Shown: positions 53,168-62,905, numbered from the stretch's first letter. The stretch: DNA of 64,000 nucleotides from Exiguobacterium mexicanum (GCF_005960665.1 NZ_CP040676.1:382501-446500); one strand, 5' to 3'. Notes: generated from the letters alone by a model not told the origin. Numbers and translations are program-made.

Positions 53168-54013
53168 GTGCTCGACCGCCTGATCCGCCTCGTCATCGAC
53201 GTCCGCCATCGGTTCAAGGACCACCATATCAACGACTATAGCGCGACGCTCGCGTTCTTTTGGTTTCTCGCCATCTTCCCGACGTTCGTCCTCTTGTTCG
53301 CGGTCATGGCGCGGCTCGGCATCGACGACGCCTTGTTGATCGAACAGATTGAAATCTTGATTCCGGGCTCGAGCGTGCGCGAGATGCTGTCAATCGTCTA
53401 TGACGTCAGCGGCAACATCAACGCCGGTCTCGTCTCGATCGGGGCCATCATCGCCGTCTGGTCGGCGTCGAACGGGACGGCTCGCCTCGTCAAGCTGACC
53501 GTGTTCGCCTATGGGGAGACGGAGGCCCGTAGTTACGTCGTCCGTCGCTTGATCGGGCTGCTCACGCTCATTGCCTTCAGCCTCGGCGCTGTCATCTTGA
53601 TCGTGTTCCATATTTTCGGACGCGAGTTAGTCGAGCTCATGTACACATGGTTCCCCTGGCTCGAGGACTTCGACCGGTTGGCGACGCTCACGCGCTACAC
53701 GGTGTCGACCGTCATCCTCATCTTCGCATTCTCGCTCTTCTACAAGATCGCCCCGCAGCAATACGTCAAGTTCACCGAGACGCTCCCGGGTGCCGTCTTC
53801 GCCGTCATCTCGTGGCAGCTGTTGTCGACGGGCTATAGCGTCTACGTCGATCAATTCTCGATGTTCGGTGATACGTACGGGACGATCGGCGTCGTCATCC
53901 TATTGCAGATTTGGCTCTATTTGACGGCGGCGACGATGTTACTCGGGGCTGAAATCAATGCGGCCTGGCCGAACCACATGCGTCGTACACGGTACAAGAT
54001 GCATTTTCCATGA
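53168..54013 (+). CDS. YihY/BrkB-family membrane protein
   Basis: A 281-residue protein with about six membrane segments from GTG 53168 (AAAGGAGTG eight bases upstream), matching YihY/virulence factor BrkB family: DYSATLAFFWFLAIFPTFVLLF start, TGYSVYVDQF and YGTIGVVILLQIWLY near the end. These are sometimes misnamed RNase BN; the true function is not settled, probably a transporter or envelope-related protein. It sits between two LCP genes. Confidence 0.9.
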   Translation: MLDRLIRLVIDVRHRFKDHHINDYSATLAFFWFLAIFPTFVLLFAVMARLGIDDALLIEQIEILIPGSSVREMLSIVYDVSGNINAGLVSIGAIIAVWSASNGTARLVKLTVFAYGETEARSYVVRRLIGLLTLIAFSLGAVILIVFHIFGRELVELMYTWFPWLEDFDRLATLTRYTVSTVILIFAFSLFYKIAPQQYVKFTETLPGAVFAVISWQLLSTGYSVYVDQFSMFGDTYGTIGVVILLQIWLYLTAATMLLGAEINAAWPNHMRRTRYKMHFP

Positions 54014-54116
54014 AAATCCAAAAGAAATGGTTAGCATTTTTTTACAACGTGCTATAATACAACACGTGAAGCGGGAAAATAATCCATATCTAAGATTTTT
54101 GAAAGCAGGTGCACGC

Positions 54117-55040
54117 ATGGCGAGACATAAGAAGAAATCAAGATGGAAAAAGGTGTTGGCGATCACGCTCGGCGTCATGACAATCTTTCTCGTTGCTGGG
54201 GGCTTGTTCGTCTGGTCGATGTACCGCGACGTCAACGAGACGGTGACGAAAGTGAATGACAATCTCGACATCAGTCAGGAACGGAAGCAGGTCGAGACGA
54301 TCGAGCAGAAAGAGTCGATTTCGGTGCTGTTGCTCGGGATTGACCGGCGTGACGGCGAGCAGGGGCGGAGTGACTCGATTATCGTCATGACGCTCAACCC
54401 GACGACGGATGAAGGGGCAATGCTCAGCATCCCGCGCGATACGAAGACGGAGATCGTCGGGAAAGGCACGAACGATAAAATCAACCATGCCTACGCGTTC
54501 GGTGGAGCAGAGATGGCGATGGACACGGTCGAAGGGTTGCTCGACATCCCGATCGATTACGTCGTCGAGGCGGATATGGAGGCGTTCACCGAGGTCGTCG
54601 ACGCGCTCGGCGGCATCACGGTGACGAACAACTTCGCGTTCTCGTCGGACGGCTACAACTATCCCGTCGGTCAGGTCGATTTGAATGGCGCATCGGCATT
54701 GTCGTACGCTCGGATGCGTTATGACGACCCGAACGGTGACTTCGGTCGCCAAGAGCGGCAACGTGCCGTCGTTGCGGCCATCGTCGAGAAGGGACGTTCC
54801 GACTTCTCGATCGACAAAGTGACGAAGCTATTGGACGTCGCCGGCAACCGGGCCAAGACGAACATCGAGTTCAATGAGCTTGTGACGCTGTCGACGGACT
54901 ATATGAAGGCGTTCCGCAACGCCAGTACGCTCCGCATCGAAGGGTCAGGCGGATTGGAGGCGGACGGGATCTATTACTGGAACCCGGATTCGGCCTCGCT
55001 CGCCGACGTCCAAGCCGAGCTACAGCGCTTGATGAACTGA
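54117..55040 (+). CDS. LytR-CpsA-Psr (LCP) family protein, second copy
   Basis: A 307-residue LCP protein from ATG 54117 (AAGCAGGTG upstream; the longer frame upstream is not used). Basic start, membrane segment (about 14-34), and the same domain motifs as the first copy (LLLGIDRR, SDSIIVMTLNP, SIPRDTKTEI, RYDDPNGDFGRQERQR). The two copies are much alike across the catalytic domain, so they are recent or constrained duplicates, likely with overlapping substrates. Confidence 0.94.
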   Translation: MARHKKKSRWKKVLAITLGVMTIFLVAGGLFVWSMYRDVNETVTKVNDNLDISQERKQVETIEQKESISVLLLGIDRRDGEQGRSDSIIVMTLNPTTDEGAMLSIPRDTKTEIVGKGTNDKINHAYAFGGAEMAMDTVEGLLDIPIDYVVEADMEAFTEVVDALGGITVTNNFAFSSDGYNYPVGQVDLNGASALSYARMRYDDPNGDFGRQERQRAVVAAIVEKGRSDFSIDKVTKLLDVAGNRAKTNIEFNELVTLSTDYMKAFRNASTLRIEGSGGLEADGIYYWNPDSASLADVQAELQRLMN

Positions 55041-55068
55041 GTCGTTCCTGACGGGACGGCTTTTTTTG
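55040..55068 (+). terminator. Intrinsic terminator after second LCP gene
   Basis: AGTCGTTCC-TGAC-GGGACGGCT followed by TTTTTTT. Confidence 0.75.
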
Positions 55069-55124
55069 CGTTTGAAAATCATGGTTCGGTGGGACTGATT
55101 AAGAGACACTTGAGGAGGGATTGC

Positions 55125-56333
55125 ATGAATGTTGAGACGATTGAACCGATGATCAACCGATTAGAGGATGACCATACCATTGAAGAGTGGCGGGAACTGT
55201 TCGCCAAGTGGGACAACCACGCCTGGCACGACGGGAACGGGGTGACCGAGAAGACGAGCGTCCTATTGATGGATGCGAACGCCGTCACGAACGACGGCAG
55301 CCCCGACTTGGACGCACTCCATGAGCTGTTGAAGGACCACGTCCAGGCGTCGATCAGCGACTTGTATCTCGTGTCGCTCTTCCCGTACAAGGAGAAGCCG
55401 ACCGATACGGCCGTCAATCCGCGCATCCGGTTATATGAGGACCTCGGGCGCTTCAAACATGAGTTCGACCTTATGTACGATATGGACCCGGACGTCTATA
55501 ACGAGATGCAGCTCGATCTCTTGGACGAGACGGACGCCTTCATCGAGCGGCTCGCTCAAGGTGCGACGAAGCTGCGCGTCCACGTCCAGTCGTTCCGTGG
55601 CATGCCCGAGAAACGGATTCGACTCATCCTCGAGCTGTGGCACGCCGTGCTCCATCACTATAAGCCGCACGGGCAGCTCATTCTCGCCTATGAAGGGGAC
55701 CCGTCCTTGACTCCGGAATACTTCGCCGTCGCCGATGCCGTCTGTCACTTTGACCTCGCGTCGCATACGTTGCTGGCATTCGCGCAAGGGGATGCGAAGA
55801 AGTTGTCCGACTGGGCGCAGCGGATCGAGGCACCGGGGGACGGGAAGACGTACTTCAACTTCTTGTCGAGCCGGGAGCGGGACCCGTTCGAGAAGAATCT
55901 GATTGAGCCGAGCGTCGAACAGATTCTTGCGGCCCACAGTATCCTGTTCTCGCTGCAAGGGATCCCGGCCATCGACTACCGGACGCTCCTAGGCGTTGAA
56001 ACACCGGTCGAGCACGATGAGCTCATTCAAGACCTGAAGACCAATCCGTATCGCCTGCAGGTGTTCTCAGGAATTCTGAGTCAACTGAACGTCAAACGGA
56101 CGCATGCGGCGTTTTCGCCGTACGCTGAGCAGCGCATCGATATGTCCGATAAACGCGTCTTCACGGTCGAGCGGAAGGGTGGAGGAGAGACGCTCATGCT
56201 GTATACGAACGTCAGCAATGAGCCGGTCACCGTGCGAGTGAGCGGGACGAATTTGTTCACGGGTGAACCGGTCGAGACGATTGAACTGGACGCCTATGGA
56301 TTTGCATGGATTGATGAACATGAACCTTCTTGA
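55125..56333 (+). CDS. GH13-like (sucrose-phosphorylase-type) protein lacking catalytic residues
   Basis: A 402-residue protein from ATG 55125 (GAGGAGGG upstream). The layout follows the sucrose/glucosylglycerate phosphorylase group of GH13 (subfamily 18): FPYKEKPTDTAVNPR (86-100), LILAYEGDPS (185-194), SILFSLQGIPAIDYRTLLG (272-290), and a C-terminal beta domain with DLFTGE-like NLFTGEP (376-382). Family enzymes are 480-560 residues long, so about 100 are missing. Region I, normally DLVINH, is DMDPDV; region II, normally RLDAF with the nucleophile Asp, is RVHVQSF; region III lacks the acid/base Glu of the PEIHEH pattern; region IV lacks HD. All three catalytic acids appear absent. It is probably a pseudoenzyme, possibly a carbohydrate-binding or regulatory protein. 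Confidence 0.65.
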   Translation: MNVETIEPMINRLEDDHTIEEWRELFAKWDNHAWHDGNGVTEKTSVLLMDANAVTNDGSPDLDALHELLKDHVQASISDLYLVSLFPYKEKPTDTAVNPRIRLYEDLGRFKHEFDLMYDMDPDVYNEMQLDLLDETDAFIERLAQGATKLRVHVQSFRGMPEKRIRLILELWHAVLHHYKPHGQLILAYEGDPSLTPEYFAVADAVCHFDLASHTLLAFAQGDAKKLSDWAQRIEAPGDGKTYFNFLSSRERDPFEKNLIEPSVEQILAAHSILFSLQGIPAIDYRTLLGVETPVEHDELIQDLKTNPYRLQVFSGILSQLNVKRTHAAFSPYAEQRIDMSDKRVFTVERKGGGETLMLYTNVSNEPVTVRVSGTNLFTGEPVETIELDAYGFAWIDEHEPS

Positions 56334-56350
56334 TGTAAAAAGAGGACGCG

Positions 56351-56402
56351 ATAAAACGGCTGACACGAGAACCTTTAAGGTTCTTCGGTCAGCCGTTTTT
56401 TA
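56351..56402. terminator. Bidirectional intrinsic terminator
   Basis: Long hairpin AAAACGGCTGAC / GTCAGCCGTTTT with T-run between the GH13-like gene and galE. Confidence 0.85.
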
Positions 56403-57416
56403 TGCCCGATATCCGTTCGGGTTGCTCGATTGCCAGTTCCAGGCGTCACGGCACATGGCACGGACGTCATGTTTTGCTTCCCAACCGAGCACTTGTTTCG
56501 ATTTCGATGGGTCGGCGAAGCAGATGGCGATATCACCTGGGCGCCGCGGTGTCACTTTGTAAGGGACAGGTTTGCCACTCTCGGCCTCGAACGCTTGGAC
56601 AAGGTCGAGCACGCTATAACCTGTGCCGGTTCCGAGGTTGAACGCTTCGGCACCAGTATGGTCCATGACGTAGTCGAGCGCCTTCAAGTGACCCTCGGCC
56701 AAGTCGACGACGTGAATATAGTCGCGGACACCAGTTCCGTCAGGTGTATCGTAGTCGTCACCGAATACGCTCAACTCGTTCAAGCGACCGACAGCGACTT
56801 GCGTGATGTACGGCATCAAGTTGTTCGGGATATCGAACGGATCTTCACCGATTTGACCCGATTCATGGGCACCGATTGGGTTGAAGTAACGTAAGAGAGC
56901 GATGCTCCACGATGGATCAGCGACAGCAAGGTCGCGCATGATGTCTTCGATCATCAGTTTCGTCCGGCCGTATGGGTTCGTCGCGCTGAGCGGGAATGAT
57001 TCGTCAATCGGTGTCCGTTCTGGCATGCCGTATACGGTCGCCGATGAGCTGAAGACGATCCGTTTCACGTCGAACGCATTCATGACTTCAAGTAACACGG
57101 TCGTGCCGACGACGTTGTTCTCGTAATAGCGGAGTGGCTCCGATACGGATTCACCGACGGCCTTCAGTCCGGCGAAGTGGATGACAGCGTCAATTGTATG
57201 TGTCAAAAAGATTTGTTCGAGTAACTCGCGATCAAGGATATCGCCGAGGTAAAAGGTGACTGATTTTCCGGTCATTTCTTCAACACGTTCGAGTGCTTCA
57301 CGACGACTGTTTGATAAGTTGTCGAGGACGATAACGTCCCGTCCTTCCTCAAGTAATTGTAACACGGTATGGGTACCGATATAACCAGCACCACCTGTGA
57401 CTAAAATGGTGTTCAT
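56400..57416 (-). CDS. galE: UDP-glucose 4-epimerase
   Basis: A 338-residue extended SDR from ATG 57416 (AAGGAG upstream). [11 protein letters not shown] (NAD loop, 7-17), catalytic Ser in FSSSATVYG and the Tyr/Lys pair in [11 protein letters not shown], then [12 protein letters not shown] and [16 protein letters not shown]. It converts UDP-glucose and UDP-galactose (perhaps also the GlcNAc forms). Placed at the start of the surface polymer region, it probably supplies UDP-galactose for the exopolysaccharide made by the next genes. Confidence 0.95.
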   Translation of the reverse strand: MNTILVTGGAGYIGTHTVLQLLEEGRDVIVLDNLSNSRREALERVEEMTGKSVTFYLGDILDRELLEQIFLTHTIDAVIHFAGLKAVGESVSEPLRYYENNVVGTTVLLEVMNAFDVKRIVFSSSATVYGMPERTPIDESFPLSATNPYGRTKLMIEDIMRDLAVADPSWSIALLRYFNPIGAHESGQIGEDPFDIPNNLMPYITQVAVGRLNELSVFGDDYDTPDGTGVRDYIHVVDLAEGHLKALDYVMDHTGAEAFNLGTGTGYSVLDLVQAFEAESGKPVPYKVTPRRPGDIAICFADPSKSKQVLGWEAKHDVRAMCRDAWNWQSSNPNGYRA

Positions 57417-57449
57417 ATGAACAACTCCTTCCAAAAATCCTCTATATGA

Positions 57450-58682
57450 TTATTTTTCTGTTAAGCGTACGCGGGTCTGTCCGTTTGTACCTTCGAATAA
57501 TCGAAGTGAATATGTTTCACTCTCGTAAACCACGGCATCGTCCGTTTCTAAAACAGGTTCTCCGAGTGAACTGAACGCGTCGCGTGTCGTTTGCGTGTTT
57601 GTCCAATCGATGGCGTGTACTTTGTCTTGTTGAATGACGAAGAAACCACCGTTATAGAACGCATAGGCGTTCAACGCATCTGTCTCCCGACCGTAAGGCG
57701 CACCGATCGTCTCCGTGAGTGCTGCTTCGTTCATAGCGAAGAAATCCGGAATCGCTTCGCCGAGCCAGTCGTTGTCCAAGTTCATGTTGACCCAATCGAG
57801 TAGGGCGCTATTCGTCAACTCTCGCGTCGGCCATTCTTTCGTGACGGCGTCGAGCGGGGCCCATGCGGTTGTCCCGTCTAAATCAACTTCGACATGATTA
57901 TCTTCTTCCTTCAAAACTTCGTAGCGGTCGCCGATATCTCCTATATAGGTAACCGTCGTGCCGTTTGGTTCCGAGACGAGATTGACGTTCTTTGAAGCAA
58001 GCCAGACGTAATTCGTCTCCGGCTCTTGGACGACCGGTTCAGGATCTGGTTTTGGTGTTTCCTCAACGACGGTGGCTTCTTGTTTTGGTTCCAATAAGTC
58101 CATTGCATATGGATACCCGATATAGCCGCCTCCCATGAGTAAAGCGAGAAAGAAAAGCACACCAATCCATTTGCCCGACTTTCGGCGTGGTCGTGCCGGT
58201 TCGATCGTGCGTTGGTACTTGGCCCGTTCAGCCCTTGAAGGGACTGGCACTTCCGGTGTATAACGTGGCTTTAAAACAGTTGGTTTTTCTTCTGTTTTTA
58301 GAGCATCAACTGTTGTTGATTTAGGCACTGTTACTGTCGACTTGTCGACTACCGGAGTATCTTTGACCGTTGTCTTGTCAACCGGTGCCGATTGTGGAAC
58401 GGTCGCTTCTTTGTTAAACACGGTGTCATGCATCTCAAGTAAAGACACATAGTATGGAAGAAACGTGGCATCTTTCTTCCCGTCTTTAATCCAGGCGGCG
58501 AAGTCAGTAGCCGATTTTACTTCTTTTGGTAGTGCATTGTTTACCGAACCTGTTAGTTCTTCGAAGGACATAGTTAACGATTTTCCGTCCCCTAAATTTT
58601 GTTTAATGGTATCTTGCAGTTTTGTACGTGTTGCCGCATTCGTGTCTGCGTACAACTGGAGTAGGCGCTCACTAACGTGCAC
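57450..58682 (-). CDS. Single-pass membrane protein with SH3-like outer domain
   Basis: A 410-residue protein from GTG 58682 (AAAGGAGGAG upstream). Residues 1-90 form a charged cytoplasmic helical domain, 91-170 a Thr/Val/Lys/Pro-rich linker with repeated TVxK units, 172-190 one membrane segment, 228-282 an SH3-like module (NYVWLASKNVNLVSEPNGT, WAPLDAV) and 283-410 an unrecognised domain. SH3b modules bind peptidoglycan or peptides, so it may link cytoplasmic events to the wall. It is transcribed away from the EPS genes and next to galE. I do not recognise a family for the whole protein. Confidence 0.7.
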   Translation of the reverse strand: MHVSERLLQLYADTNAATRTKLQDTIKQNLGDGKSLTMSFEELTGSVNNALPKEVKSATDFAAWIKDGKKDATFLPYYVSLLEMHDTVFNKEATVPQSAPVDKTTVKDTPVVDKSTVTVPKSTTVDALKTEEKPTVLKPRYTPEVPVPSRAERAKYQRTIEPARPRRKSGKWIGVLFFLALLMGGGYIGYPYAMDLLEPKQEATVVEETPKPDPEPVVQEPETNYVWLASKNVNLVSEPNGTTVTYIGDIGDRYEVLKEEDNHVEVDLDGTTAWAPLDAVTKEWPTRELTNSALLDWVNMNLDNDWLGEAIPDFFAMNEAALTETIGAPYGRETDALNAYAFYNGGFFVIQQDKVHAIDWTNTQTTRDAFSSLGEPVLETDDAVVYESETYSLRLFEGTNGQTRVRLTEK

Positions 58683-58785
58683 TATTGTCTCCTCCTTTTG
58701 TTAAGTTCTTCCTAACAAAGTTTATCAGATTTACATACCAAAAAACCCAAATTTTAAAAAATGGGTCATCAACTGTGAAGATTTT

Positions 58786-58794
58786 TGCTATAAT
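58786..58794 (+). promoter_or_regulatory. Extended -10 promoter of the EPS operon
   Basis: TGCTATAAT with an extended TG motif at 58786-58788 (TATAAT 58789-58794), about 80 bases ahead of the chain-length regulator start. No good -35 seen, which the extended -10 can compensate for. Confidence 0.55.
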
Positions 58795-58877
58795 GTTTTG
58801 GTATTGGCACTGTTAAATATTATCTGCGGAATTTTTCCAGTAGTGACTTTAAAAAACAGAGGAGAGAACAGACGAAG

Positions 58878-59600
58878 ATGAAAGAAGAAACAATTTCCCT
58901 TGGAGAACTATTCTCCATTTTAAAACGGAGCAAATGGCTCATCGCAAGTTTAGCAATCATCGCGGCGTTAATCGCCTTTTTAGTGAGCTCATTCGTCATT
59001 AGTCCAACATATGAAGCATCGACACAAGTACTCGTGGCACCGAAACAAGGCGAAAATATGCCTCTAGATAACAGCCAGATTCAATCATCAGTAACGTTGG
59101 TCAACACATACCGGGTCATCATTCAAAGTCCAGCCATTTTAGAGCAGGTTCAAGAAAATGTAATCGGTGCCCCTGATAATATTGCAAACTTAATCACAGT
59201 CAACAGCGAACAAAACTCGCAGGTCATCAACATTAAAGTTCAACATACGAACCCGGTGCTCGCCACCGATATCGCCAACGAGATTAGCGATGTCTTCTCG
59301 ACAGAAGTACCTGAATTGATGAGCGTCGACAACGTCAAAGTTCTCTCGAACGCATCAGTCCCGATGTTGCCGGTTAGCCCGAACATCTTATTGAACACGG
59401 CCATTGCGACAGTTCTTGGAATGATGATCGGTGTGGCTATGGCATTCCTGAGAGTAGTGCTCGATCGTCGAATCAAGACAGAACAAGATGTCGAGACGAT
59501 TTTGGAACTTCCGGTTCTCGGATCGATTCCTGTCATCGATAAAGTCGAAATGCGTCAACAACGTCAAGCTAACGTGAAAGGTGAACGAGTCCATGTTTAA
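58878..59600 (+). CDS. Polysaccharide chain-length regulator / kinase activator (YveK, CapA-like)
   Basis: A 240-residue Wzz-family membrane adaptor: LFSILKRSKWLIASLAIIAA first segment (about 19-42), an extracellular region, LLNTAIATVLGMMIGVAMAF second segment (about 170-190) and a C-terminal cytoplasmic tail DRRIKTEQDVETILELPVLG that activates the BY-kinase. First gene of an EPS/capsule operon, with kinase, phosphatase and sugar-transfer genes following. AGAGGAGAG precedes ATG 58878. Confidence 0.93.
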   Translation: MKEETISLGELFSILKRSKWLIASLAIIAALIAFLVSSFVISPTYEASTQVLVAPKQGENMPLDNSQIQSSVTLVNTYRVIIQSPAILEQVQENVIGAPDNIANLITVNSEQNSQVINIKVQHTNPVLATDIANEISDVFSTEVPELMSVDNVKVLSNASVPMLPVSPNILLNTAIATVLGMMIGVAMAFLRVVLDRRIKTEQDVETILELPVLGSIPVIDKVEMRQQRQANVKGERVHV

Positions 59601-60309
59601 GTTCGGAAAAAAGAAACATAAGCATACCCAATACGACAAGTCAGGTCGTGAGTTGATTACGGTATTGAAACCGAAGTCGCCAATCTCGGAACAATACCGT
59701 ACGATCCGCACGAACTTAGAGTTCACGGCGGTCGATGACGAGTTGCAGACGATGGTCATCACGTCAGCCTCGTCCGGTGAAGGGAAATCGACGACATCAT
59801 CTAACCTCGCGGTTGTTTATGCACAACAAGGGAAGCGAGTGTTGCTCGTCGACTGTGACATGCGTCGTCCGACAGCTCACTTCACATTCCGTTTATCGAA
59901 CGGGATTGGTCTATCGACAGTATTGGCCAAAAAAACAACGGTGGACAAAGCGACGCACACGACACAAATCGAGAACTTAGACTTGATTGCGGCCGGTCCG
60001 ATTCCACCAAACCCGTCAGAACTATTGTCATCGAAGATGATGGATCGTGTACTAGAAGAATTAAAAGCGAACTATGACGTCATCATTCTAGATGCACCTC
60101 CGATGATGCAAGTGGCAGATACGCGCCTCTTGGCCCGTAAAGTTGACGGCGTCGTCCTCGTCGTCGGTTGTGATAAGTCAGACCGCCAAATGGTCGTCAA
60201 AGCAAAAGAACAACTTATTTTGGCTGATGCACATATCTTCGGTGTCGTCTTGAACAAGCGCGAACCACAAGGTAGCGACGATCATTATTACTATTACGCA
60301 TATGAATAA
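59593..60309 (+). CDS. Bacterial tyrosine kinase (CapB/YwqD/EpsB-like)
   Basis: A 238-residue BY-kinase starting at ATG 59593, overlapping the previous gene by eight bases (a GTG at 59581 is also in frame but overlaps the site). Walker A SASSGEGKST (about 58-67), Walker A' LLVDCDMRRPT, Walker B VIILDAPP and a C-terminal Tyr cluster (DHHYYYYAYE-type, last ten residues) for autophosphorylation. With the adaptor it controls polymer export and length; the phosphatase downstream reverses it. Confidence 0.93.
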   Translation: MFKFGKKKHKHTQYDKSGRELITVLKPKSPISEQYRTIRTNLEFTAVDDELQTMVITSASSGEGKSTTSSNLAVVYAQQGKRVLLVDCDMRRPTAHFTFRLSNGIGLSTVLAKKTTVDKATHTTQIENLDLIAAGPIPPNPSELLSSKMMDRVLEELKANYDVIILDAPPMMQVADTRLLARKVDGVVLVVGCDKSDRQMVVKAKEQLILADAHIFGVVLNKREPQGSDDHYYYYAYE

Positions 60310-60324
60310 GAAGGAGAGCACGCC

Positions 60325-61092
60325 ATGATTGATATCCATTGTCACTTATTACCGGCCGTCGATGACGGTCCGGAAACAGTCGAACAAGCGGTAGAAATGG
60401 CGAAGCGCGCAGTAAGTGAAGGGGTGACTGCAATCGTGGTCACCCCCCACGCGTTTCAACCGCAGTTTGACACGAGCGAACTAGATGTACCAAATGCTGT
60501 GACAAGACTTCAAAATGTACTTCGACAAGAAAACATTAATCTCGATTTGTATTCGGGCCAAGAGATTCGAATCTTCGGTGACCTGGTTGAATCGTTATCA
60601 CAAGGGGAAGCGTTATCGCTTGCCGGATCTCGGTATGTGCTCGTCGAGTTTCCGAGTGACTCGGTACCGGCTTATGCGGAACAGCTCTTCTTTGGGCTTC
60701 AAACAGAAGGATACACACCAATTATTGCGCATCCTGAGCGAAATAAAGAATTTGCGACGAACCCGAAACGACTAATGGACTTTGTATCATCGGGGGCATT
60801 GTCACAAATTACAACGAGCAGCTTGACCGGAGCATTCGGAAATAACGTCAAAGACCTCGCATTCGCTTTCCTACGTAACGGCTTGAGCCATTTGATCGCA
60901 TCAGATGCGCATAGTACGGGGCGACGAACGTTTTATTGGACGGAAGTCGAGAAGGTCGTGCGGGATGAACTCGGTGCAGACAAATGGGGAAATTATGTCA
61001 TTAACGCAGAAGCAGTCATCAAGGATGATTTTGTATTCATCGACCCGCCGACATTACCGACTAAAAACTGGCGAGGAAAATGGAAAAAATAA
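60325..61092 (+). CDS. Tyrosine phosphatase, PHP type (CapC/YwqE-like)
   Basis: A 255-residue manganese-dependent PHP phosphatase. Metal ligands are visible in MIDIHCHLLPAVDDG (His5, His7), VTPHAF, IIAHPERN and IASDAHS. It dephosphorylates the BY-kinase Tyr cluster. AAGGAGAG before ATG 60325, 15 bases after the kinase gene. Transcription probably ends about 150 bases downstream, where a hairpin precedes galU. Confidence 0.93.
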   Translation: MIDIHCHLLPAVDDGPETVEQAVEMAKRAVSEGVTAIVVTPHAFQPQFDTSELDVPNAVTRLQNVLRQENINLDLYSGQEIRIFGDLVESLSQGEALSLAGSRYVLVEFPSDSVPAYAEQLFFGLQTEGYTPIIAHPERNKEFATNPKRLMDFVSSGALSQITTSSLTGAFGNNVKDLAFAFLRNGLSHLIASDAHSTGRRTFYWTEVEKVVRDELGADKWGNYVINAEAVIKDDFVFIDPPTLPTKNWRGKWKK

Positions 61093-61237
61093 ATTGTTTT
61101 GAAACTCGCCTTAAATCATTGACTTAATAGTGAAAAAATAACAATAATGTCGACAAGTGTCGAACGATTTTAGGTTTATTTTACTTTTTGTCTGTTTTTA
61201 TATTAGGTCTAAAGTGATAATCTTAATTTATAATTTT

Positions 61238-61264
61238 GAAAGGATGTAAGTTACATCCTTTTTT
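61238..61264 (+). terminator. Intrinsic terminator before galU
   Basis: AAAGGATGTAA / TTACATCCTTT hairpin followed by TTTTT, in the 221-base gap between the phosphatase and galU genes; the rest of the gap is AT-rich and shows no gene. Confidence 0.7.
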
Positions 61265-61313
61265 CTATGAATCAGACATATAATATATATTTATCTATAA
61301 AGGGGTGTACCAA

Positions 61314-62213
61314 ATGACAGCCAAAAGAGTAAAGAAAGCCGTAATTCCCGCAGCTGGCTTAGGCACACGTTTTCTACCAGCGACAAAAGCGATGCCGAAA
61401 GAAATGTTGCCAATTGTCGATAAACCAACAATTCAATATATCATCGAAGAAGCAGTTGAATCAGGAATAGAAGATATTTTAATTGTCACTGGAAAAGGTA
61501 AACGTGCAATCGAGGATCATTTTGATTCGGTGCCAGAGTTAGAGCAAACATTGATTGAAAAAGGCAAGTCAGAATTTTTGAAACTTGTTGAAGAAACGAC
61601 GAATATCAACATTCATTTTATCCGTCAGTCAAAACCAATGGGTCTTGGTCATGCTGTCCTTCAAGCGAAGGCTTTTGTTGGGGATGAGCCATTTGTAGTA
61701 ATGCTTGGAGATGATATTGTACAGTCAGAGATTCCGTGTACTAAACAATTAATTGATCAATACTACAAAACAGAACGTTCAATCATTGGAGTACAGCCAG
61801 TCTTAAGCGATGTCACTCATCGTTATGGAATAGTTGATCCGAAAGAAACACTAGAAAATGGTTTACATAAAGTCGAGTCTTTTGTAGAAAAGCCAGCGCC
61901 AGGTACTGAGCCATCGAACTTAGCTATTTTGGGCCGCTATTTATTTTCTCCCCAAATATTTAATTTCTTAGAAACACAAGTTCCAGGATCGGGTGGTGAA
62001 ATCCAATTAACGGACGCCATTACACGTTTAAACGAAGTTGAACATGTATTTGCTTACGAATTCACTGGTAAACGATATGACGTGGGCGAAAAACTAGGTT
62101 TTATCCGTACTACTATCGAATTCGCTTTGAATAGACCAGATTTGGAAAAAGAAGTTTTAGTTATTTTGAAAGAACTAATCACTAATTATGAAGGGAGAAC
62201 AATATATAGATGA
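61314..62213 (+). CDS. galU: UTP--glucose-1-phosphate uridylyltransferase
   Basis: A 299-residue nucleotidyltransferase from ATG 61314 (AAAGGGGTG upstream; the GTG at 61305 overlaps the site). [24 protein letters not shown] active-site loop, [19 protein letters not shown] and the [10 protein letters not shown] motif of GalU/GtaB. It makes UDP-glucose from UTP and glucose-1-phosphate, feeding galE and the surface polymer. A TATAAT box lies at 61279-61284. GC content is much lower than in genes before it. Confidence 0.95.
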   Translation: MTAKRVKKAVIPAAGLGTRFLPATKAMPKEMLPIVDKPTIQYIIEEAVESGIEDILIVTGKGKRAIEDHFDSVPELEQTLIEKGKSEFLKLVEETTNINIHFIRQSKPMGLGHAVLQAKAFVGDEPFVVMLGDDIVQSEIPCTKQLIDQYYKTERSIIGVQPVLSDVTHRYGIVDPKETLENGLHKVESFVEKPAPGTEPSNLAILGRYLFSPQIFNFLETQVPGSGGEIQLTDAITRLNEVEHVFAYEFTGKRYDVGEKLGFIRTTIEFALNRPDLEKEVLVILKELITNYEGRTIYR

Positions 62214-62905
62214 AACTAGCAGAAAAAACTTTTGAAAACAATTTATCCGAAGATCTTGGGATGGAAGTTCCTGTTAGAATGGAATTTATTACGGGAATTG
62301 AGGCTTTTCCAATACATTTGCCTAATAAATCATTTTTGATTTATAAAAGAGCATTTGATTTGTTCGTTTCAATATTTTTATTTTTATTTACATTACCCAT
62401 TATATTTTTAGTTGCAATTTTTATATATATAGAGAGCCCAGGAAACATTATTTACAAACAAAAACGAGTTGGATATCAGAATAAAGAATTTTGGATATAC
62501 AAATTAAGATCTATGAAGTTAGATGCTGAAAAAAATGGCGCTCGTTGGGCAATTCCTAATGATTCAAGAGTTACAAAAGTAGGTAAATTTATAAGGGCTA
62601 CGAGAATTGATGAATTACCTCAGCTTTTTAATGTAATAAAAGGAGATATGTCTTTAATTGGTCCAAGACCTGAAAGGCGAGTGTTTATAGATGAATTTGT
62701 CAAAAATATTCCTGAATTTAAATACAGAACTATTGTCAAACCTGGCCTAACAGGATGGGCACAAGTAAATGGCGGATACGATTTAAGTGTAGAAAAAAAA
62801 TTAGAGGAAGACTTACACTATATTAGAAATTATTCGTTAAAATTAGAAATGCTTATTGTATTTAAAACGATTAAAGTGATTTTTACTGGTGAAGGTGCAC
62901 GTTAA
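62210..62905 (+). CDS. Undecaprenyl-phosphate sugar-phosphotransferase (priming glycosyltransferase)
   Basis: A 231-residue WbaP/EpsL-type priming enzyme. One membrane hairpin (about 46-70) then the bacterial sugar transferase domain: [56 protein letters not shown] (Asp-Glu and PRPE motifs) and [13 protein letters not shown]. It transfers a hexose-1-phosphate to the lipid carrier, starting repeat-unit assembly. It overlaps galU by four bases and is strongly AT-rich (about 30 percent GC), suggesting transfer from another genome. Confidence 0.93.
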   Translation: MKLAEKTFENNLSEDLGMEVPVRMEFITGIEAFPIHLPNKSFLIYKRAFDLFVSIFLFLFTLPIIFLVAIFIYIESPGNIIYKQKRVGYQNKEFWIYKLRSMKLDAEKNGARWAIPNDSRVTKVGKFIRATRIDELPQLFNVIKGDMSLIGPRPERRVFIDEFVKNIPEFKYRTIVKPGLTGWAQVNGGYDLSVEKKLEEDLHYIRNYSLKLEMLIVFKTIKVIFTGEGAR

